NCBI RefSeq assembly: GCF_000717345.1
Contig: NZ_JNZA01000022.1
Coordinates: forward strand, 1-64,000
DNA from: Streptomyces lydicus
GTDB lineage: Bacteria; Actinomycetota; Actinomycetes; Streptomycetales; Streptomycetaceae
Direction of reading: 5' to 3'
Length of the DNA: 64,000 bases
Shown here: piece after piece, positions 18,330-27,066 of the stretch
How positions within the stretch are numbered: position 1 is the first letter of the stretch
How the letters are laid out: each line of letters opens with the position of its first letter
Notes under the pieces: model-generated
What the model was told of the DNA's origin: nothing
What the model saw: only the letters and a program-made list of their open reading frames with translations
The model's database searches: none
Program-made: the position numbers and the translations under genes

Positions 18330-18357
18330 TAAAGTCCCGCCGTATTGCTGCCGAAGA
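18330..18357 (+). promoter_or_regulatory. Sigma-WhiG-type promoter of whiI
   Basis: TAAA at 18330-18333, a 16-base spacer, then GCCGAAGA at 18350-18357. This agrees with the sigma-WhiG consensus TAAA-N16-GCCGATAA at 10 of 12 positions. It lies about 85 bases before the start codon. whiI is a known sigma-WhiG target in S. coelicolor. Confidence 0.85.
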
Positions 18358-18441
18358 GGTCAGTGACCCTTCAAACACGGATCATTCCGGCTCCCCCAAG
18401 CCGGCTTCCGTCCCCCCCCGCCACTCCCCCCAGGAGGCCCG

Positions 18442-19104
18442 GTGTCTGTTCTCCTCGAGCAACCTTCGAGCCTGGTCGCCTACCGCCCGAACAAGCCGAC
18501 GGCCATGGTCGTCGTGGCCGACCCTCGCGTCCGCTCCACCGTCACCCGCCACCTGTGGGCGCTCGGAGTACGGGACGTGATCGAGGCGTCGTCCATCGCG
18601 GAGGCCCGTCCCCGCGTCGGCAACCCGCGCGACATCTGCGTGGCCGACGTCCACCTTCCCGACGGCTCCGGCCTCACCCTGCTCTCCGAGACACGGGCGG
18701 CCGGCTGGCCCAACGGCCTCGCACTCTCCGCGGCCGACGACATCGGCGCGGTACGCAACGCCCTGGCCGGCGGCGTCAAGGGCTACGTCGTCACCGGTAC
18801 CCGTACGAACCTGGGCATCCCCGGCCGCCCCGGTACCTCCCCGATCGGCGCCAACGCGGCCCGCATGCAGCGTCGTCCGCCGGGCGCCCCCGGGCACCCG
18901 GGTGGCTACCGCGAACTGTCGGGCCGCGAGGTCGAGGTGTTGCGGCTGGTGGCGGAGGGCCAGTCGAACAAGGCCATCGGCGTCTCGATGGGGCTGTCCG
19001 CGCTGACCGTGAAGAGCCATCTCGCCCGGATCGCCCGCAAGCTGGGCACCGGCGACCGGGCCGGAATGGTCGCGGTCGCCCTGCGTACCGGCATCATCCA
19101 CTGA
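18442..19104 (+). CDS. whiI: Atypical response regulator WhiI, sporulation regulator
   Basis: A 220-residue orphan response regulator required for late sporulation in Streptomyces; in model species it acts as a heterodimer with BldM. An N-terminal receiver domain (about 20-120) is followed by a LuxR-type helix-turn-helix (about 155-215; ELSGREVEVLRLVAEGQSNKAIGVSM). The phospho-acceptor position is kept (Asp69 in CVADVHLPDG), but the acidic pair is reduced to AD (VVVADPRV) and the usual Lys after KGY is lost (VKGYVVTGT), so normal phosphorylation is unlikely, as reported for WhiI. AGGAGG at 18432-18437 sets GTG 18442. The developmental promoter upstream supports the identity. Confidence 0.93.
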   Translation: MSVLLEQPSSLVAYRPNKPTAMVVVADPRVRSTVTRHLWALGVRDVIEASSIAEARPRVGNPRDICVADVHLPDGSGLTLLSETRAAGWPNGLALSAADDIGAVRNALAGGVKGYVVTGTRTNLGIPGRPGTSPIGANAARMQRRPPGAPGHPGGYRELSGREVEVLRLVAEGQSNKAIGVSMGLSALTVKSHLARIARKLGTGDRAGMVAVALRTGIIH

Positions 19105-19121
19105 CCCTTTGCACGACCCGC

Positions 19122-19155
19122 TCGCCCGTCGAGGGAACGTTCCCTCGACGGGCGA
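19122..19155. promoter_or_regulatory. 34-base perfect palindrome between whiI and the RNase D gene
   Basis: The half-site is TCGCCCGTCGAGGGAAC, with no interruption at the centre. It begins 18 bases after the whiI stop and overlaps the expected -35 of the next gene, whose -10 (TACCCT, 19170-19175) is six bases from its GTG. It could be a terminator hairpin without a T-tract, an operator, or both. Confidence 0.7.
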
Positions 19156-19181
19156 CGTGCATACACAGATACCCTTGACTG

Positions 19182-20462
19182 GTGACCGACGCCCAAAAGA
19201 CCGCAGCAGACACGACACTGCGAGCAGCCGGAGAATCGCCTCCGGATCCCCGACCGGCGCCGGTCCCTCTCCTGGAGCCCCGCGAGGGCATCCCCCCGGT
19301 GACCGCCACGGAAGAGGCGCTCGCCGAGGTCGTGGCCGCGTTCGCGGCCGGTACGGGCCCGGTGGCCGTCGACGCCGAGCGGGCCTCGGGCTACCGCTAC
19401 GGCCAGCGCGCTTACCTCGTCCAGCTGCGCCGGGAAGGCGCCGGCAGCGCGCTGATCGACCCGGTCGGCTGCCCCGACCTGTCGGCACTGGGCGAGGCGA
19501 TCGGCGACGCCGAGTGGGTGCTGCACGCCGCCACCCAGGACCTGCCGTGTCTGCGTGACATAGGGATGGTCCCCAGCCGGCTGTTCGACACCGAGCTGGC
19601 CGGCCGGCTGGCCGGCTTCGCCCGGGTGGGACTCGGCGCGATGGTCGAGAACGTCCTCGGCTTCGCCCTGGAGAAGGGCCACTCCGCCGTCGACTGGTCC
19701 ACCCGCCCGTTGCCCGAGCCGTGGCTGCGCTATGCCGCGCTCGACGTCGAGCTGCTGGTGGACCTCCGCGACGCGCTGGAGGAGGAGCTGGAGCAGCAGG
19801 GGAAGCTGGAGTGGGCCCGGCAGGAGTTCGCGGCGATCGCCGCCGCTCCCCCACCGCCCCCCCGCAAGGACCCCTGGCGCCGTACGTCCGGCATGCACAA
19901 GGTCCGCCGGCGCCGCCAGATGGCCGTCGTACGGGAGTTGTGGACGGCCCGCGACCAGGTGGCCCAGCGGCGCGACGTCTCGCCCGGCAAGGTACTCAGC
20001 GACTCCGCGATCGTGGAGGCGGCGCTGTCCCTGCCGCCGAACAGCCACGCCCTCGCCGGACTGCCCGGCTTCGGCCACCGCATGGGCCGTCGCCAGCTGG
20101 AGCAGTGGCAGGCCGCCGTCGACCGCGCCCGCGCGCTGTCCGAGAGCGAGCTGCCGCAGCCCGGTCAGCCGCTCAACGGCCCGCCGCCGCCCCGCTCCTG
20201 GGCCGACAAGGACCCGGTCGCCGCGGCCCGGCTGTCGGCCGCCCGCGCGGCGGTCACCGCGCTCGCCGAGCGGCTGAACCTCCCGCAGGAGAACTTGATC
20301 ACCCCGGACACCGTGCGCCGGCTGTGCTGGGAGCCGCCGGCCGCGCCGACCGAGGAGTCGGTCGCCGCGGTCCTGGCCGGCCACGGTGCCCGCCTCTGGC
20401 AGATCGAGCAGGTCGCCCCGCTCCTCACCGAGGCCCTGCGCACGGACCCGGACGCCGGCTGA
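19182..20462 (+). CDS. rnd: Ribonuclease D-like 3'-5' exonuclease with HRDC domain
   Basis: A 426-residue DEDD-family exonuclease, expected to trim the 3' ends of tRNA and other stable RNAs. Exo I is VAVDAERASGYRYGQRAYLVQL (Asp and Glu ligands), Exo II is VLHAATQDLPCLRD, and Exo III ends in YAALDVELLVDL (Tyr and Asp). An HRDC helical domain follows (about 225-300; RRRQMAVVRELWTARDQVAQRRDVSPGKVLSD). A basic proline-rich linker separates the two. The GTG at 19182 lacks a ribosome site and sits six bases after TACCCT, so the transcript may be leaderless. It is downstream of whiI but separated from it by the palindrome. Confidence 0.9.
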   Translation: MTDAQKTAADTTLRAAGESPPDPRPAPVPLLEPREGIPPVTATEEALAEVVAAFAAGTGPVAVDAERASGYRYGQRAYLVQLRREGAGSALIDPVGCPDLSALGEAIGDAEWVLHAATQDLPCLRDIGMVPSRLFDTELAGRLAGFARVGLGAMVENVLGFALEKGHSAVDWSTRPLPEPWLRYAALDVELLVDLRDALEEELEQQGKLEWARQEFAAIAAAPPPPPRKDPWRRTSGMHKVRRRRQMAVVRELWTARDQVAQRRDVSPGKVLSDSAIVEAALSLPPNSHALAGLPGFGHRMGRRQLEQWQAAVDRARALSESELPQPGQPLNGPPPPRSWADKDPVAAARLSAARAAVTALAERLNLPQENLITPDTVRRLCWEPPAAPTEESVAAVLAGHGARLWQIEQVAPLLTEALRTDPDAG

Positions 20463-20517
20463 CACAGCCGGCCCGGCGCCCGTACGGTGCGTGCCCGGCC
20501 AGGACTGCGCGGTGCCG

Positions 20518-21213
20518 TCAGTCCTGGTCGACGTGCATCCGCAGCACCTTGCGGTTGGTCGCGTCGATCTCGTAGTTCGTCTTGTTCCAGTCGTCGGTGG
20601 TGACGACGTCCACGGACCAGGCCACCGCGTCGCTGCCGTTGTCGGCGTTGCCCAGCTCGATGGCGCTGACCGTGCCCTTGGTCTTGTCGGTGGCGGTCTG
20701 GGCCGCCTCCTGGGCCGTGACGGTGGCCTTGGTCAGCCGGTCGGCCAGCTGCTGCTTGTCGTCGGCGTCGTCCGACGAGGCGTGCGGCTGGGCCGCCTTG
20801 CCGGAGACCGCGTCGACGCGTACCTGGCTCACCGTGCCGTCCGCGGTGGCCACCGCGGTCTCCCAGTAGGGCTTGGCGGGCGTGCCCCGGAGTTCGGCGG
20901 CGATCGGTTCGGAGGCCGGGACGGCCGCCACCGCCGCGCGCAGGGCCTTGGCGTAGTCCACCTTCGCCGCCGGGATCAGCGCCCTCCGCTTCGCCTGGTC
21001 GGCGGTGAGCGAGGCGCTCGGCCGGGGGTGGCCGGAGGCGGGCACCGCCCGTGGGGGCGCGGCGCTGCCGCGGCTTCCGGTCTCGTCGGCGCGCTCGCTT
21101 CCGCAGCCGGTCAGCAGCGCGCTCGCGGCGGTGACCGTGCAGAGCAGGCCGATCGCGCGGACTGCCGCCGACCGCCCGGGGAACGCCGCCACACGACTCC
21201 TCTTCGTATCCAT
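20518..21213 (-). CDS. Lipoprotein with PepSY-like repeats
   Basis: A 231-residue exported lipoprotein. The signal peptide (AIGLLCTVTAASALLTGCGSE) ends in the lipobox LLTGC. The mature part starts with a Ser/Pro/Ala-rich linker and carries two PepSY-like segments: AKPYWETAVATADGTVSQVRVDAVSG with KAAQ, and DAVAWSVDVVTTDDWNKTNYEIDATNRKVL near the end. Proteins of this type are thought to act at the outer face of the membrane, perhaps restraining peptidases, but the target here is unknown. ATG 21213 is preceded by AT-rich sequence that would hold the promoter. It is convergent with the RNase D gene. Confidence 0.82.
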   Translation of the reverse strand: MDTKRSRVAAFPGRSAAVRAIGLLCTVTAASALLTGCGSERADETGSRGSAAPPRAVPASGHPRPSASLTADQAKRRALIPAAKVDYAKALRAAVAAVPASEPIAAELRGTPAKPYWETAVATADGTVSQVRVDAVSGKAAQPHASSDDADDKQQLADRLTKATVTAQEAAQTATDKTKGTVSAIELGNADNGSDAVAWSVDVVTTDDWNKTNYEIDATNRKVLRMHVDQD

Positions 21214-21377
21214 ACGGGCACTTTAAGTGGCGAATAGGGCCATTTACGCCAAGACCCGACGGTATTCGGCCCATTTCGATCGACCGGGCTCGTCGCTCAC
21301 GCCGTCACCACGGGGCTGTCCGCGCCTCCGTCCGGTGTGACCTTCACCGCTCCGGCCGGTGGGGGTGTGCAGCTTGG

Positions 21378-21387
21378 TTACCCGTAA
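21378..21387. promoter_or_regulatory. TTACCCGTAA palindromic element in the thiolase-fadB promoter region
   Basis: TTAC-CC-GTAA is followed directly by GTAGCAT, a possible extended -10 region, 74 bases before the GTG of the thiolase gene. A TetR- or FadR-type fatty-acid regulator is a plausible binder, but this is inference from position. Confidence 0.4.
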
Positions 21388-21460
21388 GTAGCATGTCGGT
21401 GTGAAGCGTCCCTGGGGGCGCCACGCAGCAGTGCCACCCCGCACCTGGAGGAGAGCCAAC

Positions 21461-22681
21461 GTGCCTCGTACCGCTAGGGACGTCGTCTTCGTCGACGGCG
21501 TCCGCACCCCGTTCGGCAAGGCGGGCCCGAAGGGCATCTACCACGAGACCCGCGCCGACGATCTCGTCGTGAAGGCCATCCGGGAGCTGCTGCGCCGCAA
21601 CCCGGATCTGGACCCCGCGAAGATCGACGAGGTCGCCATCGCCGCCACCACGCAGATCGGCGACCAGGGCCTGACCATCGGCCGCACCGCCGGCATCCTC
21701 GCGGGCCTGCCGCAGTCCGTGCCCGGCTACTCCATCGACCGCATGTGCGCCGGCGCGCTGACCGCCGTGACGACCACCGCGGGCTCCATCGCCTTCGGCG
21801 CGTACGACGCCGTCATCGCGGGCGGTGTCGAGCACATGGGCCGTCACCCCATGGGTGAGGGCGTCGACCCCAACCCGCGGTTCGTCTCCGAGAAGCTCGT
21901 CGACGAGTCGGCCCTGTTCATGGGCATGACCGCGGAGAACCTCCACGACCGCTACCCGCACATCACCAAGCAGCGCGCCGACGAGTACGCCGTGCGCTCG
22001 CAGGAGAAGGCGGCGAAGGCGTACGCGAACGGGAAGATCCAGCAGGACCTGGTCCCGATCTCGGTGCGCAACACCAACGCCGAGGTCGGCGAGACCGGTT
22101 GGGGTCTGGTGACCGCTGACGAGCCGATGCGTCCGGGGACCACCCTGGAGAACCTCGCCGGGCTGAAGACCCCGTTCCGCACGCACGGGCGGGTCACGGC
22201 CGGTAACGCCGCGGGGCTCAACGACGGCGCCACCGCCTCGATCATCGCCTCCGAGGACTTCGCCCGGGAGAACGGCCTCCCCGTCAAGATGCGCCTCGTG
22301 TCGTACGCCTTCGCCGGCGTCGAGCCGGAGGTCATGGGCTACGGCCCGATCCCGGCGACCGAGAAGGCGCTCGCCAAGGCCGGCCTGGGCATCGGCGACA
22401 TCGGCCTGTTCGAGGTCAACGAGGCGTTCGCCGTGCAGGTGCTCGCCTTCCTCGACCACTACGGCATCGCCGACGACGACGCGCGGGTCAACCAGTACGG
22501 CGGCGCCATCGCCTTCGGTCACCCGCTGGCCTCCTCCGGTGTCCGGCTGATGACCCAGCTGGCCCGCCAGTTCGAGGAGCAGCCGCAGGTCCGCTACGGC
22601 TTGACCACCATGTGCGTCGGCTTCGGCATGGGCGCGACGGTCATCTGGGAGAACCCGCACTTCGACGGAGGCAACAAGTGA
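21461..22681 (+). CDS. Acetyl-CoA acyltransferase (3-ketoacyl-CoA thiolase), FadA-type
   Basis: A 406-residue thiolase that releases acetyl-CoA in the last step of fatty-acid beta-oxidation. The reactive cysteine is in SIDRMCAGALTAV, the histidine in AFGHPLASSGVRL and the second cysteine in TTMCVGFGMGATV. GGAGGAG at 21448-21454 sets GTG 21461; the frame opens earlier at 21401 with a non-conserved leader. Its stop overlaps the GTG of the multifunctional fadB gene by four bases, so the two are translated together as a beta-oxidation complex. Confidence 0.92.
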   Translation: MPRTARDVVFVDGVRTPFGKAGPKGIYHETRADDLVVKAIRELLRRNPDLDPAKIDEVAIAATTQIGDQGLTIGRTAGILAGLPQSVPGYSIDRMCAGALTAVTTTAGSIAFGAYDAVIAGGVEHMGRHPMGEGVDPNPRFVSEKLVDESALFMGMTAENLHDRYPHITKQRADEYAVRSQEKAAKAYANGKIQQDLVPISVRNTNAEVGETGWGLVTADEPMRPGTTLENLAGLKTPFRTHGRVTAGNAAGLNDGATASIIASEDFARENGLPVKMRLVSYAFAGVEPEVMGYGPIPATEKALAKAGLGIGDIGLFEVNEAFAVQVLAFLDHYGIADDDARVNQYGGAIAFGHPLASSGVRLMTQLARQFEEQPQVRYGLTTMCVGFGMGATVIWENPHFDGGNK

Positions 22682-24813
22682 GCACCACCACCACCGCCGA
22701 ACTCCTGAAGGGTGCGGCCGAGCTGTTCCCCGACGAGGTCGTCACCCAGGCGCACGTCCGCCACCTCGACCTGCCGTACGGCGCGGGCAAGTTCGCCCTG
22801 ATCACGCTGGACAACGGCTTCGACCACACCAAGCCGACCACCTTCGGCCCGGGCTCGCTCGCGAACCTCAACACCGCGCTCGACCAGGTCGAGAAGGAGG
22901 CCGCGGACGGCGACATCGTCGGCGTCGGCATCACCGGCAAGCCGTTCATCTTCGCGGTCGGCGCCGACCTCAAGGGCGTCGAGCTGCTGAAGCGGCACGA
23001 GGACGCGCTGGCCATCGGCAAGGGCGGCCACGAGGTCTTCAAGCGCCTCTCGGGCCTGGCCGTGCCGACGTTCGCGTACTACAACGGCGCCGCCATGGGC
23101 GGTGGCGTCGAGGTCGGTCTGCACTGCTCGTACCGCACGGTCTCCAAGGCGCTGCCGGCCTTCTCGCTGCCCGAGGTGTTCCTCGGTCTGGTTCCGGGCT
23201 GGGGCGGTTGTGCGCTGCTGCCGAACCTCATCGGCGCGGACAAGGCCGTCTCGGTCATCATCGAGAACTCGCTCAACCAGAACAAGCAGCTCAAGGGCCA
23301 GCAGGTCTTCGACCTCGGCATCGCGGACGCGCTCTTCGAGGGTGCGGACTTCCTGGAGCAGTCGCTGATCTGGACGGCGAACGTCCTCAAGGGCGACGTG
23401 ACCGTCGAGCGCCCCGAGATCGACCGTGGCGAGTCCTGGGACCAGGCCGTCGCCAAGGGCCGCTTCATCGCCGACGGCAAGGTGCACGGCGCCGCCCCGG
23501 CCGCGTACCGCGCGCTGGACATCATCGCCGCCGCCAAGAGCGGTGACCTCCAGGCCGGGTTCGACGCCGAGGACCAGGCGCTCGCCGACCTGATCATGGG
23601 CGGCGAACTGCGCGCCGGTATCTACGCGTTCAACCTGGTGCAGAAGCGCGCCAAGCGGCCGGCCGGTGCGCCGGACAAGAACCTGGCGCGCCCGGTCACC
23701 AAGGTGGGCGTCGTCGGCGCCGGCCTGATGGCCTCTCAGCTCGCCCTGCTGTTCCTGCGCCGCCTGGAGGTGCCGGTCGTGCTGACCGACATCGACCAGG
23801 AGCGCGTCGACAAGGGCGTGGGCTACGTCCAGGCCGAGATCGACAAGCTGCTCGGCAAGGGCCGCATCAACCAGGACAAGGCCAACCGCCTCAAGGCCCT
23901 GGTGAGCGGTGTGCTGGACAAGGCCGAGGGCTTCTCCGACGCGGACTTCATCATCGAGGCGGTCTTCGAGGAGATCGGCGTCAAGCAGCAGGTGTTCGCC
24001 GAGGTCGAGGCCGTGGCGCCCGCGCACGCGATCCTCGCCACCAACACCTCCTCGCTGTCCGTCAGCGAGATGGCGTCGAAGCTCAAGCACCCCGAGCGGG
24101 TCGTGGGCTTCCACTTCTTCAACCCGGTCGCGATCCTGCCGCTGCTGGAGATCGTGCGCGGCGAGAAGACCGACGACGCCTCTCTGGCCACCGCCTTCGG
24201 TGTCGCCAAGAAGCTGAAGAAGACCGCGGTGCTGGTCAAGGACGCCCCGGCGTTCGTCGTCAACCGCATCCTGACCCGCTTCATGGGCGAGATCCAGAAC
24301 GTCATCGACGAGGGCACCCCGGTCGAGACCGCCGAGAAGGCCATCGAGCCGCTCGGTCTGCCGATGTCGCCGCTGGTGCTGCTGGAGCTGGTCGGCCCGG
24401 CGATCGGCCTGCACGTCTCGGAGACCCTGAACCGCGCCTTCCCGGAGCGCTTCACGGTCTCCCCGAACCTCGCGGCCGTCGTCAAGGCGGGCAAGCGCGG
24501 CTTCTACGTCTACGACTCCGGCAAGCCGGAGCTGGACCCGGAGGTCGCCGCGCTCCTCAAGCAGGGCGATGTCGTCCTGACCGAGGAGCAGGTCCGCGAC
24601 CGCGTGCTCGACGCCGTCGCCCAGGAGATCGGGCTGATGCTCGACGAGGGTGTCGTCGCCGAGGCGCAGGACATCGACCTGTGCCTGATCACCGGCGCCG
24701 GCTGGCCCTTCCACCTGGGCGGCATCACGCCGTACCTGGACCGTGAGGGCGTGTCGGAGCGGGTGACCGGCAAGAAGTTCCTGGCCCCCGGCGTGGCGAG
24801 CGTGCCCGCGTAA
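22678..24813 (+). CDS. fadB: Fatty-acid oxidation multifunctional protein (enoyl-CoA hydratase / 3-hydroxyacyl-CoA dehydrogenase)
   Basis: A 711-residue two-enzyme protein. The N-terminal crotonase domain (1-310) has the oxyanion motif FIFAVGADLKGVELL, NGAAMGGGVEVGLHCSYR and PEVFLGLVPGWGG with the two catalytic glutamates. The dehydrogenase domain (about 335-630) has an NAD fold VGVVGAGLMASQLALLFL, in which the last Gly of the usual GxGxMG is altered, and the catalytic His in VVGFHFFNPVAILPLLEIV. A C-terminal helical domain completes it. GGAGG at 22667-22671 and a four-base GTGA overlap couple it to the thiolase, and a strong terminator follows. Confidence 0.94.
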   Translation: MSTTTTAELLKGAAELFPDEVVTQAHVRHLDLPYGAGKFALITLDNGFDHTKPTTFGPGSLANLNTALDQVEKEAADGDIVGVGITGKPFIFAVGADLKGVELLKRHEDALAIGKGGHEVFKRLSGLAVPTFAYYNGAAMGGGVEVGLHCSYRTVSKALPAFSLPEVFLGLVPGWGGCALLPNLIGADKAVSVIIENSLNQNKQLKGQQVFDLGIADALFEGADFLEQSLIWTANVLKGDVTVERPEIDRGESWDQAVAKGRFIADGKVHGAAPAAYRALDIIAAAKSGDLQAGFDAEDQALADLIMGGELRAGIYAFNLVQKRAKRPAGAPDKNLARPVTKVGVVGAGLMASQLALLFLRRLEVPVVLTDIDQERVDKGVGYVQAEIDKLLGKGRINQDKANRLKALVSGVLDKAEGFSDADFIIEAVFEEIGVKQQVFAEVEAVAPAHAILATNTSSLSVSEMASKLKHPERVVGFHFFNPVAILPLLEIVRGEKTDDASLATAFGVAKKLKKTAVLVKDAPAFVVNRILTRFMGEIQNVIDEGTPVETAEKAIEPLGLPMSPLVLLELVGPAIGLHVSETLNRAFPERFTVSPNLAAVVKAGKRGFYVYDSGKPELDPEVAALLKQGDVVLTEEQVRDRVLDAVAQEIGLMLDEGVVAEAQDIDLCLITGAGWPFHLGGITPYLDREGVSERVTGKKFLAPGVASVPA

Positions 24814-24836
24814 CGCGGCGCCACTGCGGACACCAG

Positions 24837-24872
24837 GCGCGGGCCGGCTCGAAGGAGCCGGCCCGCGCTTTT
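24837..24872 (+). terminator. Intrinsic terminator of the thiolase-fadB operon
   Basis: A 14-base perfect stem (GCGCGGGCCGGCTC), the tetraloop GAAG and TTTT at 24869-24872 make a textbook intrinsic terminator. Confidence 0.9.
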
Positions 24873-24901
24873 CGTGTGCGCGGGCGTGGCAGGGTGGGGC
24901 C

Positions 24902-25327
24902 ATGGATTCCTTGGTCATCGTCGATGCCGCGAACGTCGTCGGCTCGGTTCCCGACGGCTGGTGGCGGGACCGGCACGGCGCCGCGGAGCGACTCCGCGAC
25001 GCGCTGCCCGGCTTCGTCACGGACGGGCTTCCCGGCCTGGTGGAACCGCCCCTGGAGATGGTGCTCGTGGTGGAGGGCGCGGCGCGCGCGGTGCAGTCCG
25101 TCGACGGCGTACGGGTGGTCCCGGCGGCCGGCAGCGGGGACGACCGGATCGTGGAGCTGGTGGCGCAGGAGTGCCGCGACCGGGACTGCCTGGTGGTCAC
25201 CGCGGACCGCGAGCTGCGCGAGCGGGTGCAGGCGCTGGGCGCGCGGGTGACCGGGCCGCGGGCGGTGTGGGGGCGCGGGGGCGGCGGGCACGAGGGGCGC
25301 GCCGGGCAGCGCGACGACACGGCGTAG
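24902..25327 (+). CDS. NYN-domain (PIN-like) putative ribonuclease
   Basis: A 141-residue protein with the NYN pattern: an early LVIVDAANVVGSVPDGWW (metal-binding Asp followed by the N of the AAN motif), an acidic SGDDRIVELV in the middle and CLVVTADRELRERVQALG, whose TADRELR matches the T-x-D-x-x-L-R element of these RNases. Such proteins are metal-dependent endoribonucleases or RNA-processing factors. The Gly-rich C-terminal 25 residues look disordered. ATG 24902 follows GGTGGGG. It stands alone between two terminators, so it has its own promoter. The RNA target is unknown. Confidence 0.8.
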   Translation: MDSLVIVDAANVVGSVPDGWWRDRHGAAERLRDALPGFVTDGLPGLVEPPLEMVLVVEGAARAVQSVDGVRVVPAAGSGDDRIVELVAQECRDRDCLVVTADRELRERVQALGARVTGPRAVWGRGGGGHEGRAGQRDDTA

Positions 25328-25343
25328 GGCGCCCGGGTACGCG

Positions 25344-25375
25344 CCGGCCCCGCACACCATGGCGTACGGGGCCGG
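25344..25375. terminator. Terminator hairpin between convergent genes
   Basis: CCGGCCCCG (25344-25352) pairs perfectly with CGGGGCCGG (25367-25375) across a 14-base loop. There is no T-tract, which is common in Streptomyces. Confidence 0.6.
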
Positions 25376-25405
25376 TCAGGGGTGTAACGGAGGGGGCGTA
25401 CGGGC

Positions 25406-26932
25406 TCAGCCCTTGCCCGCCTGCCGGCCGCGGAGGCCGAGCCGGCTGTGCGACCGCCCGTACACGAAGTAGACGCCGAAGCCGGCCACCATCCAGACCG
25501 CGAACCGCACCCAGGTCTCGGCGGGCAGATTGAGCATCAGCCACACCGACGCGCACACCGACAGCAGCGGCACCACCGGTACCCACGGGGTGCGGAAGGA
25601 ACGCGGCAGATCGGGCCGGGAGCGGCGGAGCAGGATGACGCCGACGGCGACCACGACGAACGCGAACAGCGTGCCGATGTTGACCAGTTCGGCCAGTACG
25701 TCGATCGAGGTGAAGCCGGACACCACGGCAACGACGACGCCCAGTGCGATGGTCGACCGGTACGGCGTGCCGTACGTGGGGTGGGCGCGCGAGAAGACCC
25801 TCGGCAGCAGCCCGTCCCGGCTCATCGCGAAGAACACCCGGCTCTGGCCGAGCAGCAGGATCATGCAGACCGAGGTCAGTCCGACGGCGGCGCCGAAGCT
25901 GATGACATCCGCGAAGAAGGGGTGCCCGAGGTCCTTGAAGGCGTCGGCGAGCGGCGCGTCGGTGGAGAGCCTGGTGTACTTCTCCATGCCGGTCACGACG
26001 ATCGACACGGCGACGTAGAGGATCGTGCAGATGGCCAGCGAGCCGAGGATGCCGCGCGGCACGTCGCGCTGCGGGTTGCGGGTCTCCTCGGCCGCGGTGG
26101 CCACGATGTCGAAGCCGATGAACGCGAAGAACACCACGGCGGCCGCGGCGAAGATGCCCATGGTGCCGAAGTTGGAGGGGGTGAAGCCGAAGATCAGCTC
26201 GGCGAGTGGCGCGGCCAGCCCGCCGCCGGACGCACTGGGCCGGCTGGGCGGCACGAACGGCTCGTAGTTGGCTCCGCTGATCAGGAAGGAGCCGGCGATG
26301 ATGACCAGCAGGACGACGGTGACCTTGATCCCGACGACCACCGCGGTCACCCGCGAGGACAGCTTCATCCCGAGCACGAGGATGGCGGTCAGCGCCAGCA
26401 CCAGGACGCAGGCGAGCAGGTCGAAGCCGACGTGCCCCTCGTGGGTGCCGGCCAGGGCGCCCGGCAGGTGCCAGCCGGCGGTGTCCAGCAGGGAGCGGAT
26501 GTAGCCGGACCAGCCGACGGCGACCACCGCGCAGCCCAGCGCGAGTTCCAGGATGAGGTCCCAGCCGATGATCCAGGCCGGCAGTTCACCCAGCGAGGCG
26601 TACGAGAAGGTGTAGGCCGATCCGGCGACCGGAACGGTGGAGGCGAACTCCGCGTAGCACAGCGCCGCCAGCGCGCAGACCACGCCGGCGACGACGAAGG
26701 CCAGCGCGACGGCGGGCCCGGCCTGCTCCTTGGCGATCTTCCCGGTGAGGACGAAGATGCCGGTGCCGATGACGACCCCGACGCCGAAGACGGTGAGATC
26801 GAGCGCCGACAGGGACTTCTTGAGTGTGTGTTCCGGTTCCTCGGTGTCCAGGATCGACTGTTCGACCGTTTTCGTCCGGAACAGACCGCGATCGCGATGT
26901 GATTGGTGTGGTGTGCCGTGCTGTGTGCTCAT
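25406..26932 (-). CDS. APC family amino-acid permease, cationic amino-acid transporter type
   Basis: A 508-residue inner-membrane transporter with about twelve hydrophobic helices. The first helix contains FGVGVVIGTGIFVLTG, the unwound substrate-binding helix of APC permeases, and helix 6 reads AAVVFFAFIGFDIVATAAEETRNPQRDVP, which matches the CAT (cationic amino-acid transporter) group closely. The soluble N-terminus (KTVEQSILDTEEPEHTLKKSL) is also typical of that group. ATG 26932 is preceded by GGAGG read on the minus strand. It is probably transcribed alone. Arginine, lysine or ornithine are likely substrates by family, but none is proven by sequence. Confidence 0.9.
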   Translation of the reverse strand: MSTQHGTPHQSHRDRGLFRTKTVEQSILDTEEPEHTLKKSLSALDLTVFGVGVVIGTGIFVLTGKIAKEQAGPAVALAFVVAGVVCALAALCYAEFASTVPVAGSAYTFSYASLGELPAWIIGWDLILELALGCAVVAVGWSGYIRSLLDTAGWHLPGALAGTHEGHVGFDLLACVLVLALTAILVLGMKLSSRVTAVVVGIKVTVVLLVIIAGSFLISGANYEPFVPPSRPSASGGGLAAPLAELIFGFTPSNFGTMGIFAAAAVVFFAFIGFDIVATAAEETRNPQRDVPRGILGSLAICTILYVAVSIVVTGMEKYTRLSTDAPLADAFKDLGHPFFADVISFGAAVGLTSVCMILLLGQSRVFFAMSRDGLLPRVFSRAHPTYGTPYRSTIALGVVVAVVSGFTSIDVLAELVNIGTLFAFVVVAVGVILLRRSRPDLPRSFRTPWVPVVPLLSVCASVWLMLNLPAETWVRFAVWMVAGFGVYFVYGRSHSRLGLRGRQAGKG

Positions 26933-27066
26933 GGGCGAACCTCCGCCTGGACGACCCTCGCAACTCTCCTGAACTGACCGAGTCTCCGCAATGTCGGGAA
27001 ACAGTCAGCTTCGGCGGGCCTCCGGGCAGGGGTGATTCACCCGATGGAGTGTGGTCACCGGTATGC

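Noticed and set aside
22594..25320. 908-residue minus-strand frame
   Set aside because: Antisense of fadB and the NYN gene; composition (Val/Leu/Asp/Arg/His blocks) is that of a mirrored GC-rich gene.
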